From: Moraxellaceae bacterium | GTDB lineage: Bacteria > Pseudomonadota > Gammaproteobacteria > Pseudomonadales > Moraxellaceae | Assembly: GCA_020697295.1 (NCBI GenBank) | Contig: JAJFBF010000004.1 | Location: 1-64,000, forward strand | Direction of reading: 5' to 3' | DNA: 64,000 nt | Shown here: piece after piece, positions 53,868 to 62,153 of the stretch | How positions within the stretch are numbered: the first letter of the stretch is position 1 | Layout: each line of letters opens with the position of its first letter | Program-made: the position numbers and the translations under genes | The notes under the pieces: generated by a model | What the model was told of the DNA's origin: nothing | The model's database searches: none | Seen by the model: only the letters and a program-made list of their open reading frames with translations

Positions 53868-55448
53868 ATGAAGGGTGAACGTATCTTAGGCATCTTGATG
53901 ACGGCATTTATGCGTGTCTCGCATAAGTGGCAGCCGGGTGTCGTGATTTTTCGGGGGCGTGGCAGGGGCGATGCGCGGAAGTGGCGCATTTCCCAGCGGG
54001 GCGCGGTCAAGGCCCTCTCCTTGCTGATGGGGCTGGTGGCCGGGCTTTTACTCTTGCCCGCGATCAACCAGGCAGGGCCCCAGCGCCTGGATGAAATAGG
54101 GGTGGCAGGCGTGGATGCTCGCCCTGCGCGCGTGTCCTCGGGGCTGACTGCCATGGATGAAACTGAGATGGCCCAGGTCAGTGGTCAGGCACTGTTCATG
54201 GCCTCGCATGAACGCAACGCCCTGACCGGGACTACCATTGATTTTTACAAGATGGGTCTGGATACCCAGCTTGACATTAACGTCAATATCGCCGAGCTGA
54301 AACTGGGTGAAGATGCCACTGGTGTTGACCTGTGGATCAAGAACTTCGCCATGGGCTGTATTGGCGCAACTGCCAGCCCGACTACGGCGGATTGCATTGT
54401 GGCCGGCAGTGGCGTGAGCGAGGCCGGCAAGGTCCTGAAGCCCTTTAGTCTGACGCGCCCCTTTATCCAGGTTGCAGTCAAAGGCGACAACGCGGCCACT
54501 CGAGAAGTGGTGGGCGTTCGTTTGGGCGCGCAGAACGCCCAGGGGCCGTTCTCGGCCGGTAACTTCAATTCCTTCTCAGGTTACATGACGGGCGTGGCCA
54601 ACCTGCAAATGCAGGGCCAGGGCGGGGGCAGTACACCTTTCATTTTTCATGGCTCCAGCCCCAGTGGTTGTAACAACAATATGTGCAAGGGCGTAGCGCT
54701 GACCAGTGACTCAAACTTCAGAAATTTAACAGGCCCTCGTTGGGATCACCTCAACCAAAGTGCTGGTGTGGGGAGTTGTACCACGAGTACCAGCAATACG
54801 GCCTGTACCGGCGGTTATAACTTTGGTTTCACTAACCAGAACGTCGCGGGTCTCGCGGATACGAAAGAATTTTTGGTCACCTTTAATACCATCAACAGGA
54901 ATGGTGCTTCGGTATCGGCCTCGGGCAGGCGCATGAGTCAGGCCCTGGTGTCCGGCTTGAATCTGGCTGATGTGACCAATCAGTTGGGGGATAGTGTCAC
55001 TATTACTGCTTCGACGGGCCTGGGCTCTGGCCTTCTGAATACTTTCCTGCCGCTTCTGATTGGTACGGTGAAGACCAATCTTAAAAACCAGTTGGCAGAC
55101 GGCTTGGGCATTGCGAGAAGCGGCGACGTTCCAGATGCCACGTTGAACGCCTACAAGGTTCCCTTTAACCTGGAAAACTTTCACAGCACCATGGTGAATT
55201 CCAGCTTGTTCGGTTTGTCTTTCCAGAAAGAGAACGTGCAGTACCCCGGCTATGCCGTGCCCATGCAGAAGGGATGGAGCATGTATTTGCCCAATGCCTT
55301 TACCCTGGATATCGCGGCCCCGACCACCCTGCTGGTATCCAATATTGTGAACTCCACTGCGGATACGGCGGGCAATATCACCGGCCTGCCAGCCGCTGCG
55401 GGGGGGCGCGTGTATGACAACTGCTGGGGCGCTAGCGTTTTTTGTTGA
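53868..55448 (+). CDS. Secreted or membrane-anchored protein with MDETEM motif (cluster gene 3)
   Basis: A 526-residue protein with an unusual N-terminus: about 46 mostly basic residues, then one hydrophobic segment (ALSLLMGLVAGLLLLPA, 49-65), then MDETEMAQVSGQAL at 96-109, the cluster motif, here about 30 residues past the segment instead of directly behind it. It may be a signal anchor, or translation may start later (in-frame ATGs at residues 11, 15 and 54). The rest is Gly/Asn/Ser/Thr-rich with Cys pairs (CIGATASPTTADC, CNNNMC, CTTSTSNTAC) and a C-terminal NCWGASVFC. No known domain is recognised. Gene 4 follows after 36 or 72 bases depending on its start. Confidence 0.8.
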   Translation: MKGERILGILMTAFMRVSHKWQPGVVIFRGRGRGDARKWRISQRGAVKALSLLMGLVAGLLLLPAINQAGPQRLDEIGVAGVDARPARVSSGLTAMDETEMAQVSGQALFMASHERNALTGTTIDFYKMGLDTQLDINVNIAELKLGEDATGVDLWIKNFAMGCIGATASPTTADCIVAGSGVSEAGKVLKPFSLTRPFIQVAVKGDNAATREVVGVRLGAQNAQGPFSAGNFNSFSGYMTGVANLQMQGQGGGSTPFIFHGSSPSGCNNNMCKGVALTSDSNFRNLTGPRWDHLNQSAGVGSCTTSTSNTACTGGYNFGFTNQNVAGLADTKEFLVTFNTINRNGASVSASGRRMSQALVSGLNLADVTNQLGDSVTITASTGLGSGLLNTFLPLLIGTVKTNLKNQLADGLGIARSGDVPDATLNAYKVPFNLENFHSTMVNSSLFGLSFQKENVQYPGYAVPMQKGWSMYLPNAFTLDIAAPTTLLVSNIVNSTADTAGNITGLPAAAGGRVYDNCWGASVFC

Positions 55449-55520
55449 TACAGCCTTTTTCTCTGCAGTCGGGATGAGGCGTGGGTGAAACACAAGTTTC
55501 GGCTGACATTGAGTCAAGCA

Positions 55521-57725
55521 ATGAACCTGAATAAAAAAGAAAATAACCGTGTGCTGCTCAGAGCGGCCATCTCCATGGGGATGGCGATGGCGGCTGCCGA
55601 CGCTTTTGCTTTGCAGCTGTTGCCTGATGAGGAAATGTCCTCTGTCGTGGCAAAGGCGGGACTCACTCTCACGGTGACCGAGCCGGTGGCAGGGATTCCT
55701 GCGGCCAGTGCTGCCTTTTTGACAAATAACCCCAGTCCTCTGGTACAGAATGAGCTCAATGAGTTAGGGCTGCGTCTATCCAATATCAATATCAAGCGCG
55801 CTACGGGTGTTACTTCGCCTCTGCTCACTACCACGCTGGATATTGGCTCCCCCGCTATCACGGGTGATGCGTTCGTTTCTCTGGGCGCGGCACTGGCGCG
55901 CTCTCAGATATCCATCGGCGCTGTTAACCTTGCGGGAGCGACCGGTATTGGTAGCGGTAGTCTGGGCAGCTATCTCATCGAGACACCCATAGACCTGAGT
56001 TTGATCGGGCGCAACCTGTTTGATGTCGCCAACGCAGGTTACGGCTCTTCCCTGTCCTTGAACTTTGGCAAGGTCAACAAGACCAGTTGGGCAGTGGGTT
56101 ATCAGGGCGCGACGGATCCGGGCAAGATCTTCTGGCGTCGGGGTGATGCCAGCCTTGGCGCGCCAGAAATGGTGATTAATGACTTCTCCTTCCTGTTCGC
56201 ACTGGAAGATGGGCGGTTTGGGTTCAATAACAAGAGCTTTGTCATTGAATCCAAGCCAGGCACCAGGGTGGGGTTCTCTCTGGCGCTGGACGTATTGTAT
56301 GACGGCAGCGCTGCTACGCCCTTTGCTGTCGGCGCTACTGACAAGCCTCTGCTATTTTGGGGGTGGCGTGGCCATTGGACGGATTTGTATCTGGAGTTGT
56401 TGTCGAACGGTGGCCGTGCAGACGGCAGCGGAAAGGGCGTTTATAGCAGTATCAGGTTCAACTACGATCCGGATTTTGTTTGGGCCGTGGGTGAGGGGGG
56501 AGACAATCCTGGTTACCTGGAGTTCGGTAACTGGACAAAGCTGCCCGGTAATACTTATGCCTTTAACATTCCTTTCTTTGGCATTGAGGCACTGGCCGGG
56601 GGAGCCACTGCCCAAGGCACGGGGGGGTTGTGCTGGGGCAACGCCGTCATTACGGCGACGGCCAGTCCCGCCTGTTCAGGTGCCGGGATCGGGCCGGTGG
56701 CCTCTCTGGGTGTGGTGCAGCCTATAAAGGTGCGGCGCAACGGTGATCCTTATGCCTTGGGCATAACCTTTCGCGATATGGCTCTCTCCGCGTACTCCTC
56801 AACCGTGAATGTGGTGGATCGCACCCTCACCGGCAAGGCGGGAGCACCAGTTATCCTGTCCTATAACTGGGCCTTGATTTATACCCTGGCCGATCTGGAC
56901 GCTGAACTGTTCGTCGCCCCCTATGCCGATGGTCAGTCTGCTCGCCTGGATCTGGCGGTCATGTCGCAAACCCATGCCACGGATGCATCCGCTGCTGATC
57001 GCACTCGCTGGAATACGGGTTCCAATTTCATGATTGGAGATAGCGATACTGATTTTGGCATTGGCCTGATGGGGGCTGATGTTCTGATTGCCCTTCGCGG
57101 TGGTCGCATGGGCATGACCAGTACGGGCATTAAAACGGATGCCCCTTTGTTTCGTTACCAGCTGCGCGGCATGTTGGGGGGCGGTGCCATTCCTGCCATG
57201 ACCATACCGCAAAACATGGCCTACGTGGATGTGAACGTTGAGGCGGATCGCTATGTGTTCACGCTTGGGCCCGGGCAAGGGCCGACAGACAGCCATCTTG
57301 CCTATTCCGGTTTCATTAATTTGGCGAATCTGAGCGAACCCGACTTTGCCTCGCCGTCTGGCACAGGTAATCACGCCCATGATGACGGGAGTTACTTGTC
57401 GTTTGCCGAGCCTAGCTACAGCAAGCTGGGAATTGATGTGCGCTTTTCTGACGTCCGCGGCTCGGTTGGCGTTGGTGAGGGCAAAATCGAAATGCAGGGG
57501 GAGGGCGACCTGGGGGCAGGCAAGATACAACTCCTGGTGTCCAATAATCTCTATGTGGGCCTGTCCTCGTCGGTGCCTTGCGCCTGGGATGTTGCCTGCA
57601 CACCGGCAGCGGGCAATCCGTTAGTGGTGAACTCCCTGGAGTTCGGCGGAAAGTCTTTGGTCTCGCTCGCCATGCCCAGTGGAATTGTGCGTTCGCAACT
57701 GACCATTTTCCCCAAAGTACCTTGA
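55521..57725 (+). CDS. Large secreted protein with LPDEEM motif (cluster gene 4)
   Basis: A 734-residue exported protein. A signal peptide (VLLRAAISMGMAMAAADAFA) is followed by LLPDEEMSSVVAKAGLTLTV (33-52), the most divergent version of the cluster motif. The mature chain is beta-rich with recurring Gly-aromatic alternation (for example FLFALEDGRFGFNNKSF, FRYQLRGMLGGGAIPAM) and only a few cysteines (CWGNAVITATASPAC, CAWDVAC). A GTG at 55485 with GAGG upstream would add 12 residues; the ATG at 55521 gives a normal-length signal and is chosen. Function is unknown. It ends the four-gene run; the next gene is convergent, 31 bases away, with no obvious terminator. Confidence 0.82.
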   Translation: MNLNKKENNRVLLRAAISMGMAMAAADAFALQLLPDEEMSSVVAKAGLTLTVTEPVAGIPAASAAFLTNNPSPLVQNELNELGLRLSNINIKRATGVTSPLLTTTLDIGSPAITGDAFVSLGAALARSQISIGAVNLAGATGIGSGSLGSYLIETPIDLSLIGRNLFDVANAGYGSSLSLNFGKVNKTSWAVGYQGATDPGKIFWRRGDASLGAPEMVINDFSFLFALEDGRFGFNNKSFVIESKPGTRVGFSLALDVLYDGSAATPFAVGATDKPLLFWGWRGHWTDLYLELLSNGGRADGSGKGVYSSIRFNYDPDFVWAVGEGGDNPGYLEFGNWTKLPGNTYAFNIPFFGIEALAGGATAQGTGGLCWGNAVITATASPACSGAGIGPVASLGVVQPIKVRRNGDPYALGITFRDMALSAYSSTVNVVDRTLTGKAGAPVILSYNWALIYTLADLDAELFVAPYADGQSARLDLAVMSQTHATDASAADRTRWNTGSNFMIGDSDTDFGIGLMGADVLIALRGGRMGMTSTGIKTDAPLFRYQLRGMLGGGAIPAMTIPQNMAYVDVNVEADRYVFTLGPGQGPTDSHLAYSGFINLANLSEPDFASPSGTGNHAHDDGSYLSFAEPSYSKLGIDVRFSDVRGSVGVGEGKIEMQGEGDLGAGKIQLLVSNNLYVGLSSSVPCAWDVACTPAAGNPLVVNSLEFGGKSLVSLAMPSGIVRSQLTIFPKVP

Positions 57726-57756
57726 GTTCTTGAAGCCTGACGACACTGTCGTCATT

Positions 57757-58503
57757 TTAGACTCGAAGAAAGAGCTTTGACTTCAGCAGGCCCCACTTGG
57801 CCAGGCGGAAGCGCAGGCCCACTGCCAGACATCCCAGGCCGTACTTGATGCTCTGCTTGAAATTGATGGAGCTTGATTCCGAGTCATAGCGAGTGGGGCA
57901 GGAGACTTCGGCGATCACCGTGCCGGTCCATAGAATCTGGCCAAGCACCTCATTATCAAATATGAAGCCATCGGAATTGTCGTCGAGCGGTAACCTCATC
58001 AGTAGCTCACGCGAAAAGGCCCGGTAGCCGGTGTGATACTCCGATAATTTGGCGCCCGTCAGCAAGTTCTCGATAAAGGTCAGGAATCGATTGGCGATGT
58101 ACTTCCAGAGAGGCATGCCACCCTTAAGGGCGTAGCCGCCCAAAATTCGACTCCCTAATACACAGGGATATAGGTTTGCAACCATCGACGCCATGGCCGG
58201 TATGAGCAGCGGCGTATATTGATAGTCTGGGTGAATCATGATGACAATGTCGGCTCCATTCTCCAAGGCCAGCCGGTAACAGGTCTTTTGGTTGGCGCCG
58301 TAACCACGATTCACCGCGTGGCTGTGGACGAGGGTATTCGGCAAGGTCCTGGCCAGAGCGATTGTCTCGTCATGGCTGGCGTCATCAACAACAATTACCA
58401 GGTCAACAATGCCTTGGGCCGCTATCTCGTCATACGTGCGGCGCAGTGTCCTGGCGGCGTTGTAAGCTGGCATGACGACAATGATCTTCTTGCCCTGATA
58501 CAT
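57757..58503 (-). CDS. Family 2 glycosyltransferase
   Basis: A 248-residue GT2 enzyme of the dolichol-phosphate-mannose-synthase-like group. The nucleotide-sugar-binding start is IIVVMPAYNAARTLRRTYDE, with LVIVVDDASHDET (first Asp pair), NRGYGANQKT, and the catalytic-site metal-binding region IMIHPDYQY in place of a strict DxD. A C-terminal basic/hydrophobic stretch lacks a clear membrane helix. It likely transfers a sugar to a lipid phosphate carrier. It is in the same direction as the TMTC-like gene 68 bases upstream, so the two may form a unit that supplies and uses a lipid-linked sugar. Confidence 0.88.
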   Translation of the reverse strand: MYQGKKIIVVMPAYNAARTLRRTYDEIAAQGIVDLVIVVDDASHDETIALARTLPNTLVHSHAVNRGYGANQKTCYRLALENGADIVIMIHPDYQYTPLLIPAMASMVANLYPCVLGSRILGGYALKGGMPLWKYIANRFLTFIENLLTGAKLSEYHTGYRAFSRELLMRLPLDDNSDGFIFDNEVLGQILWTGTVIAEVSCPTRYDSESSSINFKQSIKYGLGCLAVGLRFRLAKWGLLKSKLFLRV

Positions 58504-58571
58504 GAGAGCTCCTGTAAATAAAGCGCTGGCAAACTTCCTGATTCCTCAGAGTAAGGGCAACCTTGCTATCG

Positions 58572-60257
58572 TCATTTCTCGTATCGAAGCTGTTCGCCGC
58601 TACGGTCGCTCCCTGACCGGAACTTGGAACGTGGTGGCAACCGAGCTTGTCGGGCAGCGATCCTTTCAGCCTCTTGAATGGCGGCGAAAGCTTCCGGCAG
58701 GCGATTATTTTGACCATGGATTGCCGCTAAATAAACCCATGCAGTTCCGTGAGCCGGGCTATAACGAATCGCCTCATTGTACTGAATGATGGCTTCGTCG
58801 GTTCTACCCAGGTTGGCCAGAATCACGCCGAGAATCCAGTGGCCATCGGCATATTTGCTTTTTATGGTGACTGCGTAGCGGGCGCGCAAAAAAGCTTCTG
58901 TGAGCTCGTCTTGTGTCCGTGATGGCTTGTCGAGAAGTATGGCAGCCAGTTTGGTCTCGGCAGCATAGTTGACGGGAATCTTTACCGCATGACGAAAGAG
59001 ATCCTCGCTGCTACGCCAGTAGCTTGTTTGTATGATGGCAGCAGCCATCAGGATAAGGATTGCCAAGCTACCGAGAACGGTTGAGGTTTGCGCGATCCTT
59101 GGGTGCCGTTGACCTAAGTCTGCTATCAGAAACACCACTGCAATAAAAAGACCTATATACGGGATATAGGTATACCGGTCGGCCATGGCTTGTATTCCTA
59201 CCTGTACAAGACCAATGACCGGAATCAGCGTTCCCAGAAACCAGAACCAGCCGACTGCCAGATAGGGCTGGCGGCGCGCCTGCATAACAATAATCAGGGT
59301 GACTATGAGCAGTATTGAGGCCGTCACCATAACCTGTAGTGAAGCCCAGTTCTCGTTATAGGGGTAAATGACCGCCAGATTCCTCGGCCAGACAGCTTTG
59401 AAAATGTATTCGGCATAGGCCATGATGGCCGAGGAAAGCCGCTGGGCGAGCGTCAGGCTGCTACCGAAGCTCATCGCTTCAGACTGCTGCTGAGACATGT
59501 AGGTGATGCATGACGAAAGCAGCGACAGTGCCAACAATGGAAGTTTTTCCGCCAGGATTAGCCGCAGGGGAGGGGGGCCTGCAATACCTGCTGCCGATGA
59601 CGTTGTTAGTTGAAGGCCACGTCGCAGTGGCCAATAGTCCATGAGAAGCAGAGCGAATGGCAGTGTAACCAGCATCGGTTTGGCTGAAAGCCCGAGTGCA
59701 AAACAGACAAAGACCAACATGTACCGCCCAATGCCTGGACGCTCAACGTAAAAAACATAGGCAGCTATGGTCAGCATCCAAAAGAGGCCGCTGAGGACGT
59801 CCTTGCGTTCGGCAATCCATGCGACTGACTCAACATGGAGCGGATGCACCGCGAAAAGGGCTGCAATGAAGGCGCATGGCCAGAGTCGCCGCGTCGTTCG
59901 CGTCAACACCAGGAACAGGATGATTGTGCTGGCAAGGTGCAGCGCAACGTTAACCAAGTGATGAATGCCTGGGCGATAGGCGCCGAACAGGCTGACATCG
60001 AGCATGTACGAAAGCCAGACCAACGGCTGCCAGTTGGACATATAGGTGGTAGATGTGAGGGCCCATTTGATGCCGTCGAGGGTAAGGCCGGCATTGACGA
60101 CGTAGTTAAGCGAAGTGTAGCCAGGGTCGTCGTAACTGACGTAGCCGAAGGAGGCAGTCTGTCCATAAATAACAATGACGGCGATGGTCAGCAATGAAAT
60201 TATAATGGCGTATGAGCGATGTGTAGCGAGCATGTCTTTATGGCGCCTAATCTTCAT
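58572..60257 (-). CDS. TMTC-like membrane protein with C-terminal TPRs
   Basis: A 561-residue protein with about ten to twelve membrane helices followed by two to three tetratricopeptide repeats (ADGHWILGVILANLGRTDEA, then YNEAIRYSPAHGTAWVYLAA). The first periplasmic loop has GYVSYDDPGYTS, with the Asp pair typical of GT-C glycosyltransferases, and FAVHPLHVESVAWIAERKDV is the signature of TMTC-type proteins. In animals TMTCs O-mannosylate proteins using a lipid-linked sugar; bacterial homologues are uncharacterised. The ATG at 60257 with GGAAG upstream is chosen over a GTG at 60269. Paired with the GT2 gene, it may glycosylate secreted proteins or a glycan; this is inference. Confidence 0.85.
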   Translation of the reverse strand: MKIRRHKDMLATHRSYAIIISLLTIAVIVIYGQTASFGYVSYDDPGYTSLNYVVNAGLTLDGIKWALTSTTYMSNWQPLVWLSYMLDVSLFGAYRPGIHHLVNVALHLASTIILFLVLTRTTRRLWPCAFIAALFAVHPLHVESVAWIAERKDVLSGLFWMLTIAAYVFYVERPGIGRYMLVFVCFALGLSAKPMLVTLPFALLLMDYWPLRRGLQLTTSSAAGIAGPPPLRLILAEKLPLLALSLLSSCITYMSQQQSEAMSFGSSLTLAQRLSSAIMAYAEYIFKAVWPRNLAVIYPYNENWASLQVMVTASILLIVTLIIVMQARRQPYLAVGWFWFLGTLIPVIGLVQVGIQAMADRYTYIPYIGLFIAVVFLIADLGQRHPRIAQTSTVLGSLAILILMAAAIIQTSYWRSSEDLFRHAVKIPVNYAAETKLAAILLDKPSRTQDELTEAFLRARYAVTIKSKYADGHWILGVILANLGRTDEAIIQYNEAIRYSPAHGTAWVYLAAIHGQNNRLPEAFAAIQEAERIAARQARLPPRSKFRSGSDRSGEQLRYEK

Positions 60258-60517
60258 TCGGGCTTCCACTACTCTATAGTGTCAAAGGACGCCAATCAAC
60301 GGCAGGCCAGAGTGATGAGAGATTGACTCCTACATAAACGAATGAGCCACTCAATTTCAAAAATAATTATTGTGAATGCAGGCATGCGTCCAAATGGAAA
60401 TTTTTTATGAAAAGTGGAGTGCTCAACTGGCCAAGTTGAAAAGCAAGTACGGCGATAATTAGCCGTATCCGCATGTGGCTTGAGAATTTTCAATGATGGT
60501 ATTTGCGGCAGTTACTT

Positions 60518-62146
60518 ATGAAAAGTTTGAAAAATTATAATTTTATTTTTCCGGAATTTTTGTCGTGCTTATGGCGTTGGAGGTTGGATCTGTATGCGGT
60601 TTTGGCGATGGCCATTTTTTACGGATTCATTATAAATCTGATTCACGGTGATGGAGAATGGATTTACGTCGATTATGTGGCAAAGAGCAATATTTTTTGG
60701 GGTGACGATTCCTATCGCTGGTTTTTGGCGCGATCAGCATGGATAAACCCGGATGTTTACTGGTTTAACTTTGCACTGCCCGTATGGACTTTTCTGGATG
60801 GAGTTGTGGCTACATTAAGCCGAAATGATTTGCTTCATGCTCGCTATATAAAAGGAGCTTTATCGGCTACTTCCATTTTTCTGTTTTATCGCACTTGCTT
60901 GAAGCTGGAGTTGAGCCGCTGGTCGGCGCTAAGTGCGGCGTTTTTGCTGGCGACTATGCCTTTGTATTTTTTAGTAGGCATGAGTTTTTATGGGGAATCA
61001 TGGCTGCTTGTTCTGATGGCCGTCTCGATGTATTGCCACGTACATGGTTTTAAGCGGCTGTTTTTATTAGCGATAGCAGTAATGCCGCTGGTTCGCCCTG
61101 AGGGCTTTGTATTTGTGCTGGTATTTTCGGCAATTCTCATTTACCAAAAAAAATGGAAGGAAGTGCTTGTCCTGGTTTCATTCGGTTCGGCTTTCTTTGT
61201 TTCAATTTTCTTTTTTTCTGATATCAGTTCATTTTTTAACTGGCGAATTGAGTCGCGAGAAGTGTACCAAAGGCAAGGTACGTCATATGGCTGGGCGCCA
61301 GGGAATGCCGGTTTTTTTGATATTTTTCCTCCTCCTTTATTGATTCCTGCTTTCCTCGGCGTGCTCATGGCGAAAGGCCGCTCCCTGTCGGGTTTTTATC
61401 TGGGAGCTGTTTTGGTTGTTGTGTATTGGGTTGTTTCTATTTCAGGAAATAGAGCACTCGCAGAGCCGAGATATTTTGTGGTGGTAATGCCGGTGCTATT
61501 GCTGGCTTTTGCAACCTTTCTTGACCAATTACCATCGCTTTCAATGTTAAAAAAAAGGTCGGCAGGAGTTGCTAGAGGGTTGGCAGTGGTTTCGGTTATT
61601 GCCGTATTTTTTTGCAATTTTTATTCATTGACTGTGGTAAGAATGGTTGCTCTGCAAGGGCTGAAAGATGGAAAATTTTTGACCTATATGAAAGATTGGG
61701 ATAGAGGCGGCAAGTTTTTTAGCCTCTCTTTGGAGGAAAAATATTACTACAAGGAATATGCTGATGTCGCAACCAGAATGTTGCAATTAAATCCAGATAT
61801 AAAAACCCTGTATATTGGAAATGTTCAAACGTTTTATTTTCTCGATCCGCATAAAATACCAAAGGACGTACGTGTTGTTTTTGCTGTGCAAATTCGCCGA
61901 AATTTTTTTGGCGTACTGGCAGAAAATGAAACTGCAGGCTATTTCTCTTCTCCGCCATATTATGGATATTTCAATATGACTGATCCCACCTATGAGCGGG
62001 AAAAAATTTTGTATCTGGATTATTTTCCAGGTTATGAAAATTATCCCTACCGTTGGAGGGTTGGCGGTAGTCGGTTGAACGGGCCTAACGACATCTTTCT
62101 TTTTGGCGGGCATTTTCTTGGTGTGAAGAAAATTTTCTCGGAATGA
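60518..62146 (+). CDS. Multi-spanning membrane protein, GT-C-like (tandem paralogue A)
   Basis: A 542-residue integral membrane protein with about ten helices and a C-terminal soluble part of about 150 residues. The first loop contains GDDSYRWFLARSAW, an acidic motif of the GT-C glycosyltransferase type, and the tail has NPDIKTLYIGNVQTFYFLDP and DPTYEREKILYLDYFPG. It is strongly similar along its whole length to the next gene. Codon use is AT-rich, unlike the region left of 60 kb, which suggests separate ancestry. The ATG at 60518 is used; a TTG at 60503 is possible. No strong ribosome site is visible. Acceptor and sugar are unknown. Confidence 0.82.
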   Translation: MKSLKNYNFIFPEFLSCLWRWRLDLYAVLAMAIFYGFIINLIHGDGEWIYVDYVAKSNIFWGDDSYRWFLARSAWINPDVYWFNFALPVWTFLDGVVATLSRNDLLHARYIKGALSATSIFLFYRTCLKLELSRWSALSAAFLLATMPLYFLVGMSFYGESWLLVLMAVSMYCHVHGFKRLFLLAIAVMPLVRPEGFVFVLVFSAILIYQKKWKEVLVLVSFGSAFFVSIFFFSDISSFFNWRIESREVYQRQGTSYGWAPGNAGFFDIFPPPLLIPAFLGVLMAKGRSLSGFYLGAVLVVVYWVVSISGNRALAEPRYFVVVMPVLLLAFATFLDQLPSLSMLKKRSAGVARGLAVVSVIAVFFCNFYSLTVVRMVALQGLKDGKFLTYMKDWDRGGKFFSLSLEEKYYYKEYADVATRMLQLNPDIKTLYIGNVQTFYFLDPHKIPKDVRVVFAVQIRRNFFGVLAENETAGYFSSPPYYGYFNMTDPTYEREKILYLDYFPGYENYPYRWRVGGSRLNGPNDIFLFGGHFLGVKKIFSE

Positions 62147-62153
62147 ACAAGAA

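Noticed and set aside
60376-60462. A 28-codon ATG frame in the divergent gap before paralogue A
   Set aside because: No ribosome site and no compositional support; likely chance in AT-rich DNA.
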